A DNA stretch of 64,000 bases from Sporanaerobacter acetigenes DSM 13106 (GTDB taxonomy: Bacteria; Bacillota; Clostridia; Tissierellales; Sporanaerobacteraceae): contig NZ_FQXR01000003.1 in NCBI RefSeq assembly GCF_900130025.1, positions 62,001 to 126,000 on the forward strand, written 5' to 3'. The position numbers and the translations under genes were made by a program. Positions 15,263 through 23,401 of this stretch are shown here, piece after piece. Under the pieces are notes generated by a model, which was given only the letters and a program-made list of their open reading frames with translations, did not search any database and was not told the DNA's origin. Position 1 is the first letter of the stretch. The number at the start of each line of letters is the position of its first letter.

Positions 15263-17380
15263 ATGAAGGAATCTATAGCATTTAGGCCTAGAGCAAGATT
15301 AATGTCCCAATTAGGGGAACAGCTAATAAAAGATGAAAATATTGCAGTTTTAGAACTAATTAAAAATTCTTATGATGCTGATGCCAAAAATGTTCAAATC
15401 ACTATGGAAAATTTAGATAATCCATCGTCTACCATAATTATTATAGAAGATAATGGAGACGGAATGTCTTTAGATATAGTGAAAAACTGTTGGATGGAGC
15501 CAGGTACTGATAATAAAGAAAAAAAATTAAAATATATGATAGAAAACAATGTACGAAGTAAACTAAATAGATTACCTATGGGTGAAAAAGGGATTGGAAG
15601 ATTTGGTGTTCACAAATTAGGAAATAAAATCACATTAATAACTCGTTCTGAAAATAATAATGAAGTTTATTTACAAATTGATTGGACAATTTTTAATTCC
15701 AATCAATACCTAGAAGACATTCCAATTGAAATAGTAGAGCGTAAACCTACACAACAATTTTTAAAAAATAGTTCTACAGGAACTAAAATTATTATTGAAA
15801 AGTTAAAAACCTCTTGGACTAGAGGAAAAGTAAGGGAATTATATCGTTCAATTAATTCTCTAAACTCCCCTTTTAAATCCCTTGACTCATTTAATGTTGT
15901 TTTTAATATCGATAAAAAAGATTGGTTAAAAGGATTAATAGAATATGATGATATTAAGGATTATGCTTTATTTAAAGCTAAAATGACATTATCAGGTGAT
16001 AAGATAAAAGATTATAAATATTATTTTATGCCCTGGAAATCAATGACAAAACTCGATAAAAGACCTAATCTAGTTCCTGAAATTAATATGATAAACGAAG
16101 TTAGAAGAAACGCAAAAAATGGTAAAAGAAGAAAGGAACTAGAACCAATAGATTTATCTAAACATAAAATAGGAGACATCGAAATAGAGTTATTAGGTTT
16201 TGACTTAGATTCTTCTATTTTAAAAATGGGAGTAAAAGATATACAAGGTTTAAAAGCTTACTTAAATACGAATGGAGGAATATTTGTATATCGTGATAAT
16301 ATCAGAATATATTCATCTGGTGAAAATGACTGGTTAGGATTAGGAGCAAGCCGTGTTAATGCTCCCGGAGATAAAATAAGTAATAATCTAATACTAGGCA
16401 GCGTTAATATAAATCGTAATGGAAGCTCAGATTTAAAAGAAAAAACAAACAGAGAAGGTTTTATTGAAGATGCTGCTTATAATACATTTAAAGAAGCCGT
16501 TCTTTTTGCAGTAAAAAAATTTGAACGAGATCGTGCCCAAGATAAACAATATTTAAGGAAGTATTATGGAGCTACATCAAAATCCGAACCTGTAATAGCA
16601 GAAGTATCATTACTCAAACAAAAAGTTGAAGAAAAAATTGTAGATAAAAATTTAAAAAAAGAAATTTTTGGGTGCTTAAATAATATTGAAAAAGATTATA
16701 AACATATTACTGAGGTTTATCAGAAAAGTTCAAGCGCAGGATTAAGTATGAGTGTAGTTTTACATGAAATAGATAAAATTATTTCTGAACTTGAATATGC
16801 AATCATTGCTGAACAAACATCAGATCATATAAAACTCCTAGTCAAGCGTTTAAGTACTTTAACTGATGGCTATGCATCAGTTGTTAAATCCAAATCAATA
16901 AAAATTTTTGATCTAAAGAAAATGATAACTCAAGCATTATTTATGGTAGATTTTAGACTATCTGCTCATGAAATTACAGTTGATAAACAGTACATAAACA
17001 ATAAAACCGATTTTAAAATAAAAGGTAACGAAAGTCTTATTATAAGTAGTATCATTAATATTATAGATAATTCGATATGGTGGCTTAATTATGCTAAAAT
17101 ACCCAACAAAAAGATTTTTTTCGATATTACTCGTGATATTACTGGATATATAAGTATAATCATTGCTGATAATGGCAAAGGATTTACAATACCTACTGAC
17201 ATAGTGACAAAACCCTTTATAACTGACAAACCAAGTGGTATGGGATTGGGCCTTCATCTAGCTAGCGAATTAATGAAACAACATGGCGGGCAACTTTTCT
17301 TTCCAGAATTTGATGATTTACAATTACCAAATGAGTATAAACAAGGAGCACTAATAGCCCTTTCTTTTAAGGAGGATTAA
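15263..17380 (+). CDS. Double-GHKL ATPase / histidine-kinase-like sensor, 705 aa
   Basis: Two ATPase folds in one chain. At the N-terminus a MutL/Hsp90-type GHKL domain: ELIKNSYDADA (N-box, 31-41), IEDNGDGMS (61-69), GEKGIGRFG (108-116). At the C-terminus a histidine-kinase module: His501 in SVVLHEIDKI, N-box NIIDNSIWW near 602, ADNGKGF near 635, GMGLGLH near 660. The middle is unassigned. The next gene starts 2 bp later and encodes a receiver domain, so a phosphorelay from His501 is plausible. GHKL ATPases of the MutL/MORC type are known in restriction-modification islands, and a C5 methyltransferase is convergent here. Confidence 0.85.
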   Translation: MKESIAFRPRARLMSQLGEQLIKDENIAVLELIKNSYDADAKNVQITMENLDNPSSTIIIIEDNGDGMSLDIVKNCWMEPGTDNKEKKLKYMIENNVRSKLNRLPMGEKGIGRFGVHKLGNKITLITRSENNNEVYLQIDWTIFNSNQYLEDIPIEIVERKPTQQFLKNSSTGTKIIIEKLKTSWTRGKVRELYRSINSLNSPFKSLDSFNVVFNIDKKDWLKGLIEYDDIKDYALFKAKMTLSGDKIKDYKYYFMPWKSMTKLDKRPNLVPEINMINEVRRNAKNGKRRKELEPIDLSKHKIGDIEIELLGFDLDSSILKMGVKDIQGLKAYLNTNGGIFVYRDNIRIYSSGENDWLGLGASRVNAPGDKISNNLILGSVNINRNGSSDLKEKTNREGFIEDAAYNTFKEAVLFAVKKFERDRAQDKQYLRKYYGATSKSEPVIAEVSLLKQKVEEKIVDKNLKKEIFGCLNNIEKDYKHITEVYQKSSSAGLSMSVVLHEIDKIISELEYAIIAEQTSDHIKLLVKRLSTLTDGYASVVKSKSIKIFDLKKMITQALFMVDFRLSAHEITVDKQYINNKTDFKIKGNESLIISSIINIIDNSIWWLNYAKIPNKKIFFDITRDITGYISIIIADNGKGFTIPTDIVTKPFITDKPSGMGLGLHLASELMKQHGGQLFFPEFDDLQLPNEYKQGALIALSFKED

Positions 17381-17381
17381 A

Positions 17382-18905
17382 ATGCAGGAAAATATCATTG
17401 ATAAAGTATTCATAATAGATGATAAATATGAAGAAGTTTTACCCGTTATTCAAGCACTAGCTAAAAAAGGTATACCTACAATTTATTGGAATGGAAATGT
17501 AGATACTAAACCAGAGTATCCTTTAAGTGGGATAAGATTAGTAATCTTAGATATGCGCTTTTCATTTGTCACTGACTCACACACTATAAATACTAATCTT
17601 TTTAATTTATTAAAAAATGCTATTAGTTATGAAAATGGACCATATATATTATTTATATGGAGTAAACACGACAATGAATATTTAGAAGATTTTAGGGCTG
17701 ATCTTCGAAAAGAATCTGAAATTCCACAACCATATTTAATTGTCAATATGGAAAAAAATAAATTTATGAAAACTATATCTGAAAAAAATGAAATATATGA
17801 AGAAATAGCTAGTACGCTGAATACTGCAAATAATATAGAAATAAAAAAAGAGATTCTTGATATATTGGAAAATGTAGGCTTGAGTGATAGCATAGAACGC
17901 ATTAAGACTAAAGAAAATGCTGTTGAAGAATTAATGGATACTTTAGATGAGAAGTTAAAAGAAGCTAATGCATTATATATTCTTCTCATATGGGAAAGTC
18001 TAGTAAGAACATCTGCTAGTAAGTTAGTTAATGATATTGCCAGTTTTTCTGAATTTGATGAAACTTGGGACAATAATATTAAAACATTAATTCAACATTT
18101 AGCTTTAGCTAATGCTGGAAAAGCTTTAGGTGAAACAGCTAAAGAATATATTATTAATGCTATGTCTTCTCTAAATCATATGCTTCCTGATGAATTATGG
18201 AATCAAATAATGGGACAACATATAGATGAAAATAATTTTAGTTTTATTAATGAACCTTCAATAATAAAAGAAATAGATAATAATATATACTCAATTTCAA
18301 AAACAAATACAAAGTTTATTATTAAAGAAAATAATTCTGATTATACTTCATTTAGAAGTTTATCCCAAATAAATGAAGGTGCAGATAAACAGTTATGTGA
18401 AGAATTATACAACCTCTATTTAGTCTTTTTAGCCAATAGCAACTCTAAATTATTATGTGAAAAAGTAAATTCTAATTGTATTAAAAAACCTGGAGGTCTG
18501 TATAAAATTGATAACCCTGAATTTTCAGGTGAATTAATTAATTCTATATTTAAAAATAATGCAAATATTAATACAGATAATATTTCTTTAATAAAATTAG
18601 ATATATCCTCTTCTTGTGATTATGCTCAAGACAAGCTTAAAAGGATACGTATATTATGGGGACTCATGATTGATCAGAGTTGTTTCTCTTATATTAATAA
18701 TACCGAAGACATATATTGTACACCAATAATAAAAACTAATGATAAAATTGTTAAGCTGGTGTTTAATTTTCACTATATTTCAAATGAATCTAAAGATATT
18801 TTAGAACAATCAGAAAAACTTTTTTCGTTTAGAGAATTACTCTTGACAGAAATAAAACATAAACTTTCTACTTATATATCAAGAGTGGGGATAATAAATT
18901 TATAA
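17382..18905 (+). CDS. Receiver-domain protein with large unknown effector domain, 507 aa
   Basis: Residues 1-120 look like a response-regulator receiver: acidic pair D13 D14 (VFIIDD), phosphoacceptor candidate D57 (LVILDM) and a lysine near 95 (LFIWSKHD). The remaining 390 residues are helical and carry LDISSSCDYAQDKLKRIRI near residue 405 and FRELLLTEIKHKLSTYISRVG at the end. I know no function for this part and see no standard nuclease motif. It starts 2 bp after the GHKL/kinase gene with its ribosome-binding site inside the latter, so the two proteins are made together and probably form sensor and effector. Confidence 0.8.
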   Translation: MQENIIDKVFIIDDKYEEVLPVIQALAKKGIPTIYWNGNVDTKPEYPLSGIRLVILDMRFSFVTDSHTINTNLFNLLKNAISYENGPYILFIWSKHDNEYLEDFRADLRKESEIPQPYLIVNMEKNKFMKTISEKNEIYEEIASTLNTANNIEIKKEILDILENVGLSDSIERIKTKENAVEELMDTLDEKLKEANALYILLIWESLVRTSASKLVNDIASFSEFDETWDNNIKTLIQHLALANAGKALGETAKEYIINAMSSLNHMLPDELWNQIMGQHIDENNFSFINEPSIIKEIDNNIYSISKTNTKFIIKENNSDYTSFRSLSQINEGADKQLCEELYNLYLVFLANSNSKLLCEKVNSNCIKKPGGLYKIDNPEFSGELINSIFKNNANINTDNISLIKLDISSSCDYAQDKLKRIRILWGLMIDQSCFSYINNTEDIYCTPIIKTNDKIVKLVFNFHYISNESKDILEQSEKLFSFRELLLTEIKHKLSTYISRVGIINL

Positions 18906-18941
18906 TAATATTTCTTATTTATTGTAATAATGGTAATCCAT

Positions 18942-18982
18942 GATAAGGTATAGATCATTAAATCTAGAATCTATACCTTATC
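18942..18982. terminator. Bidirectional terminator between receiver gene and methyltransferase
   Basis: GATAAGGTATAGAT (18942-18955) and ATCTATACCTTATC (18969-18982) form a 14-bp perfect stem between convergent genes. The methyltransferase stop codon lies in its right arm. Confidence 0.75.
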
Positions 18983-20210
18983 TAAATATGATTGTCAAAG
19001 CTTCCTTTATTTTTTCTGCTATCTTCTCGGCCATTAATGGTGGAACTGCATTACCTATCTGCCTAAAAGCTGCCGTCCTACCTCCTTCAAAATAATAACT
19101 ATCTGGAAAAGATTGAATTCTTGCTGCTTCTCTTATAGATAAAGATCTATTTTGTAATATATCCGGGTGTATATAATAATGCCCATCTTTTGATATATGA
19201 GCAACTATCGTATGAGATATATCATTATATGGAACAACTTTAAACCTATCAAGAAAACTTTTAGTATTTTTATGTTTGATTAAATATTCTGGTAATTCAT
19301 TGTATTTCAATTTTCTTTTCTCTTCATTCCATATATCTACACATGTTTTATATATTTCCAAATCAATATCCCTATGTGGTCTCGCTTCATGCTGAATTAA
19401 TATATCATCTTTATTCCTTATTTTCAACTCTGTCAAACATTCATTAATTCCAGACGTATATTTATAATCTTCAATTTTTTCACCTGCATTTATAAAGGGT
19501 AGATCATCAAATAAATCTTTTATTGTCCATTTCTGTTCTTCAGCTGTAAATATAGGATAAGAAAATTCAATATCACTTTTCCATCCAATTAGAATTACTC
19601 TCTCTCTAGATTGAATAACTCCAAAATCTTTAGCATTAAGTATCTTATATTCTATATTGTATCCGCACATTAACATTTCTTTTTTTATTTGCTTGAAAAT
19701 TTGACCATTTTTTGCTGATAAAATACCTCTTACATTTTCAAACACAAACACTTTAGGTTTATATATTTCAAGAATTTTTATATAATATTTGTATAAATAA
19801 GTTCTTGGATCATCCTCAACTTTCAATTTATTTCTAGCTCTACCAGCCACTGAAAAGCTTTGACAAGGTGGTCCTCCTATAACAACATGTATTGGCTTAT
19901 TGTTCCTTAATTTATCTATTTGTTCAATAATATTTTGTAATGTTTCTTCAGAAATTTCCTGGCATATTACTCTGTCTAAAATTTCATTAGGAATATACTT
20001 TATTAAATCTTCTCTTGAAATATTATTCATCAAATATTCTTTATATATATCTAGCTTGTCCTTTTCTAGTAAATAATAAAATATCTCTCTAGTTTGTAAT
20101 GTTGTAGCAGCCCATTTATCCATTTCCACATGGGCAACGATATTAAATTCTTCTCTTCTAAAACCTTCCGATAACCCTCCCGCGCCAGCAAAGAGATCTA
20201 TAACATTCAT
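18978..20210 (-). CDS. C5-cytosine DNA methyltransferase, 410 aa
   Basis: The usual motif order of the Dcm/M.HpaII class: I (DLFAGAGGLSEGFRR, residues 5-19), IV with catalytic Cys (GGPPCQSFSVAGRA), VI (FVFENVRGI), VIII (QSRERVILIG) and X (RQIGNAVPPLMAEKI). Length is normal. No recognisable endonuclease is next to it; the convergent partners are the GHKL/kinase and receiver proteins. It may be the self-protection part of a restriction or defence system with unusual effectors, or a solitary methyltransferase protecting the ICE on transfer. Specificity cannot be told. Confidence 0.9.
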   Translation of the reverse strand: MNVIDLFAGAGGLSEGFRREEFNIVAHVEMDKWAATTLQTREIFYYLLEKDKLDIYKEYLMNNISREDLIKYIPNEILDRVICQEISEETLQNIIEQIDKLRNNKPIHVVIGGPPCQSFSVAGRARNKLKVEDDPRTYLYKYYIKILEIYKPKVFVFENVRGILSAKNGQIFKQIKKEMLMCGYNIEYKILNAKDFGVIQSRERVILIGWKSDIEFSYPIFTAEEQKWTIKDLFDDLPFINAGEKIEDYKYTSGINECLTELKIRNKDDILIQHEARPHRDIDLEIYKTCVDIWNEEKRKLKYNELPEYLIKHKNTKSFLDRFKVVPYNDISHTIVAHISKDGHYYIHPDILQNRSLSIREAARIQSFPDSYYFEGGRTAAFRQIGNAVPPLMAEKIAEKIKEALTIIFR

Positions 20211-20323
20211 TTATAAATCACCTCTTCTTTTTCCAGGATAACAGTTTTTGATAATAAAGTCAATAAGAACTCGTTATTTCCATATCATGTAAGCAACCAA
20301 CGTTGCTAATATTTTTTGATAGT

Positions 20324-21295
20324 CTATATCAACCCCTGATACCTCAATTCACTATCTATATCCACATCCATTTCATGAATAGAGTTATAAATACAAGCTT
20401 TTAAATATCCAATCTTATTTCTAATCTCTTTCTCTCTACTAGCTTCCTTGAATTTATTTACAGCATGTTCTATTATAAAGAAGTTAAGCTTATCCATATC
20501 TTTTTTCAGCATCTCCACAGGGATAATACTATCACCAATATTTATCCTTTTTTTATTTTCAATATCTAAATATAATAAACGTATTGCATGAGCAACAGCA
20601 ACTTGATATTTTTCATCTATGCCTTGAAGTTCACAATTTATAATTGTTCTTTTGTAATCTTCTATTAGATGCGTAGATATGTTATCTATCTGTCCATCTG
20701 TTTTTATTTCATCACTATTTATAGACTGACTGATAGACTTATACTCAGTGTCATTAATATTAGTATTATTTATATCAGTATCATTCGGTGAAAAATCTTT
20801 ACAGTCCTGACTGAAAGATTCTTTCATTCCTGACTGTAAATTATTTTCACTCCCGACTGAAATTTTTTTACACTCCATTTTAGTATTGTTATCATCTACT
20901 TCAGGACTTCCTTCTTCCTCTTTTTTATGGTTCTTGAGTTTTTCATTTTTTATATTTATTACCGTCAAATATATACGATTAGGTCTATTTGCTCCTTGCC
21001 TTTCTTCTTCCATCAAACCAGCCCCTATAAGTTGCTTAATTGCTTTTCGTAATGTAGGTTGACTACAACCTAACAATTCAGACATATCTTCTCTTGTAAA
21101 TATCAAATATACCTCACCTTTTTCATTTATCCATCCATTAGACATACTGAGCTCGTGTCTATCACGTAATAATGAATATAAAATCCTAGCATCATTTGAA
21201 AGATTTTTAAACTCTCCTTCAAACAAAAATTTAGGCATTTGATAAAATCTATTATTATTAACATCATTAACCGTATATCTAACTCTATTCATCAT
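20324..21295 (-). CDS. RepA_N-type replication initiator
   Basis: Residues 5-110 carry the RepA_N pattern: RFYQMPKFLFEGEFKNLSNDARILYSLLRDR, then the LGCSQPTLRKAIKQLIGAGLMEEER winged helix. A low-complexity linker (about 125-205, Asn/Asp/Ser-rich) leads to a helical C-terminal domain. RepA_N proteins initiate theta replication of Firmicutes plasmids and also occur in ICEs, where they support replication of the excised circle. With ParA/ParB at the other end this suggests the ICE can persist for a time as a plasmid. Terminator at 21324-21352 separates it from the conjugation genes. Confidence 0.82.
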   Translation of the reverse strand: MMNRVRYTVNDVNNNRFYQMPKFLFEGEFKNLSNDARILYSLLRDRHELSMSNGWINEKGEVYLIFTREDMSELLGCSQPTLRKAIKQLIGAGLMEEERQGANRPNRIYLTVINIKNEKLKNHKKEEEGSPEVDDNNTKMECKKISVGSENNLQSGMKESFSQDCKDFSPNDTDINNTNINDTEYKSISQSINSDEIKTDGQIDNISTHLIEDYKRTIINCELQGIDEKYQVAVAHAIRLLYLDIENKKRINIGDSIIPVEMLKKDMDKLNFFIIEHAVNKFKEASREKEIRNKIGYLKACIYNSIHEMDVDIDSELRYQGLI

Positions 21296-21323
21296 CTTAA
21301 TTCCCCCTCAATATTTTTGGATA

Positions 21324-21352
21324 CAAAAAGAGACACTCGAAGGGGTGTCTCT
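21324..21352 (-). terminator. Rho-independent terminator after the conjugation operon
   Basis: AGAGACAC/GTGTCTCT stem followed by TTTTTG on the minus strand. It marks the end of the long leftward conjugation unit, before repA. Confidence 0.75.
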
Positions 21353-21378
21353 AACTTTACATTAATATTTAAATAAGA

Positions 21379-22455
21379 TCATAAGGTCTCATGTTCAACA
21401 ATATATTCACTTAAAATTGATTCCCATGTTTTTTCATTAATATTGCTATCAAATAAATTTAATGAAGATTTGTTAAAATATAGGCCTCTGTTTCCTGATA
21501 AAATTCTTCTTACATTTTGCATTTCTCCTTTTTCTATCAACTGCACTATTACATCAATTTTTATGTCATCTACAAGCTTTAAAGAATTAACTAATTCAGT
21601 AATTTCATAAGGTTTTGTTCCTCCACACAATACTTTAACATCCCCAATCCCAAAAACTTTAAGATTTTTTTCTTTCAATATCCCTATATCTACAATAGCA
21701 AAATTATAGCCCATATCAATTGGAACACTACTATCTAAAAAATAATCTACTCCTTTATAAGAAAAGTAATTGTCAACAATAGGGATATTGGGAAAAAAGT
21801 ATGAATGTATCTGCAAAAGATGATTCCTATCATTAGCTTCTGTATAAGAAACTTTAGCTCCTATTTTTGCTAAAAAATTAGCCATATTTATAGCAGTAGT
21901 TGTTGTACCAACCCTATTCATAGCCCCAGCAACCATAATTTTTACATTTTCTTGTGAAAAAGAATACTTTGAAAAATTTTCTACCTGCACATCTTTATTT
22001 ATGGTTTTTAAAATATAATCTCTACTCATTCCTTGAGGGCTCATACAAATCCTTATCTCTTCTTGAATTCCATCTATTGTATCAGAAGTAACTATATTAT
22101 AACACTCCGTTTCAGTTATAAGCCTATTTAGCAAACCATTATCTCCATTTTCTGCAAACAAAATAAGTCTAGTATTATACATAGTTTTAAATGCTATTAT
22201 TGCTTCAATGATATCTTCTGGAGCATCATTCAAAGCAGCTAAATCTATAGCTACATAAGAATATAAATCTAAATTTTTCATATCATATATGATAAAATTT
22301 TTTAAGATAAATTCTCCTGAAAGTTTTTTTACTAGCATACCTGTTTCTTCTGTAAGAAAATCAAACAATCCTATATTCTCATTACTAGTTAAATATAAAA
22401 GCAAACTTTTCCCTCCTTCATTATCTCCCAATAATCCAAAATGGACCTCCTGCAT
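21379..22455 (-). CDS. CpaE/TadZ-like MinD-family protein with altered Walker motif
   Basis: A 358-aa protein with a receiver-like N-terminal half and a MinD/ParA-type second half: IMVAGAMNRVGTTTTAINMANFLAKIGAKV stands where KGGxGKT is expected. The signature lysine before the Gly is replaced (NRVGTTT), as in some TadZ/CpaE proteins that localise Tad pili without normal ATP turnover. It overlaps the end of the C39-peptidase gene, so they are translationally coupled. A second TadZ-like protein with a normal P-loop is at 33831. Confidence 0.7.
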   Translation of the reverse strand: MQEVHFGLLGDNEGGKSLLLYLTSNENIGLFDFLTEETGMLVKKLSGEFILKNFIIYDMKNLDLYSYVAIDLAALNDAPEDIIEAIIAFKTMYNTRLILFAENGDNGLLNRLITETECYNIVTSDTIDGIQEEIRICMSPQGMSRDYILKTINKDVQVENFSKYSFSQENVKIMVAGAMNRVGTTTTAINMANFLAKIGAKVSYTEANDRNHLLQIHSYFFPNIPIVDNYFSYKGVDYFLDSSVPIDMGYNFAIVDIGILKEKNLKVFGIGDVKVLCGGTKPYEITELVNSLKLVDDIKIDVIVQLIEKGEMQNVRRILSGNRGLYFNKSSLNLFDSNINEKTWESILSEYIVEHETL

Positions 22456-23215
22456 CTACTCCTTTCCTTGCTTCATTCAAAATAATTGATAAGTCCCATT
22501 CTTGTTCACTTCTTTTTATGCTTATGGGATCTGCTACTAGAATTTTACCTTCTTGAGTTATTCCTCTAAGTACAATAAAATGTCCCGTACTTGTGAAATG
22601 TCCTTCTCCCATAATAGCAATAATCAATTTCTCATTTGAAAGTGCATCTATAATTTTTTCAGTTTCAGATGCTTTAGCACCTTCCACTTTTAATCCAAAA
22701 TGTTTTGCTCCATTAGGAATTAAGCTATGATAGGAACCTGCTCCTTCACAATAATATCCATTCTTATAAGACCAATTGCACACTTCAACAGGATTAACAG
22801 TTTTATCACTTAAAGTAGAAACAACCATAGCAAGTGAAGTTGGACCACAACCAGATCTACCAATGGTACCAGTTTTCCCATAAGGTATATCTTTCCACCT
22901 ACTGTCAGCTTGATTATAATAAACTATATCTATAGAGCTATCTTGAAATTCATAAGAACTAAAATCAAATTCAGAACTATAAATATAATCTTCATCTTCA
23001 ATATCTATTGATTGCTCATATCCATATTCATTTCGAACATCTTTTACATATTCTAATTCTTCTTCAGAAAAGTATTGTTCAATAACTTCAAAAGGACTAG
23101 ACAAAATATAAAAAATTGTAACGAAAATCAAAAATTTAACAACGAAAATCGATGTCATAGTAATAATTTTTCTCTCTCTTGCTTCTTCCTCTATTAATGA
23201 ATTTATTTTAAACAC
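22421..23215 (-). CDS. Membrane-anchored C39-like cysteine peptidase
   Basis: One N-terminal membrane helix (about residues 20-42) and an acidic linker are followed by a C39_2-type papain-fold domain: YYNQADSRWK, catalytic Cys in GRSGCGPTSLAMV, His in TGHFIVLRG and Asp in VADP. Such enzymes in T4SS clusters are thought to process cell-wall or leader peptides, in the place of a VirB1-like hydrolase. GTG at 23215 abuts its ribosome-binding site (ggggagg), and ATA eight bases on is better spaced, so the start is uncertain. Confidence 0.75.
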   Translation of the reverse strand: MFKINSLIEEEARERKIITMTSIFVVKFLIFVTIFYILSSPFEVIEQYFSEEELEYVKDVRNEYGYEQSIDIEDEDYIYSSEFDFSSYEFQDSSIDIVYYNQADSRWKDIPYGKTGTIGRSGCGPTSLAMVVSTLSDKTVNPVEVCNWSYKNGYYCEGAGSYHSLIPNGAKHFGLKVEGAKASETEKIIDALSNEKLIIAIMGEGHFTSTGHFIVLRGITQEGKILVADPISIKRSEQEWDLSIILNEARKGVDAGGPFWIIGR

Positions 23216-23298
23216 CTCCCCAGAAAAGGCCTTCTAAAATCGTTTATAATGTCATTTACATATGGCGATATACCAATAGCATTGGCACAGAACAAAAT

Positions 23299-23349
23299 GG
23301 CTTATAAAGAGCAAATATTAAGCAAAACTATACATTCTCTTTATAAGCC
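23299..23349. repeat. 13-bp perfect inverted repeat between virB4 and the C39 gene
   Basis: GGCTTATAAAGAG (23299-23311) and CTCTTTATAAGCC (23337-23349) flank a 25-bp loop in the 186-bp gap. It could fold in the mRNA and set the relative expression of the genes. No T-run follows. Confidence 0.5.
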
Positions 23350-23401
23350 TATAAAAATATTAACTAATTAATTGATTTTACTCCTTTTCACAAAATTTTT
23401 C

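Noticed and set aside
18978-20210. Standard type II restriction-modification system
   Set aside because: No recognisable restriction endonuclease is near the methyltransferase; the NERD protein is 4 kb away and has its own context.
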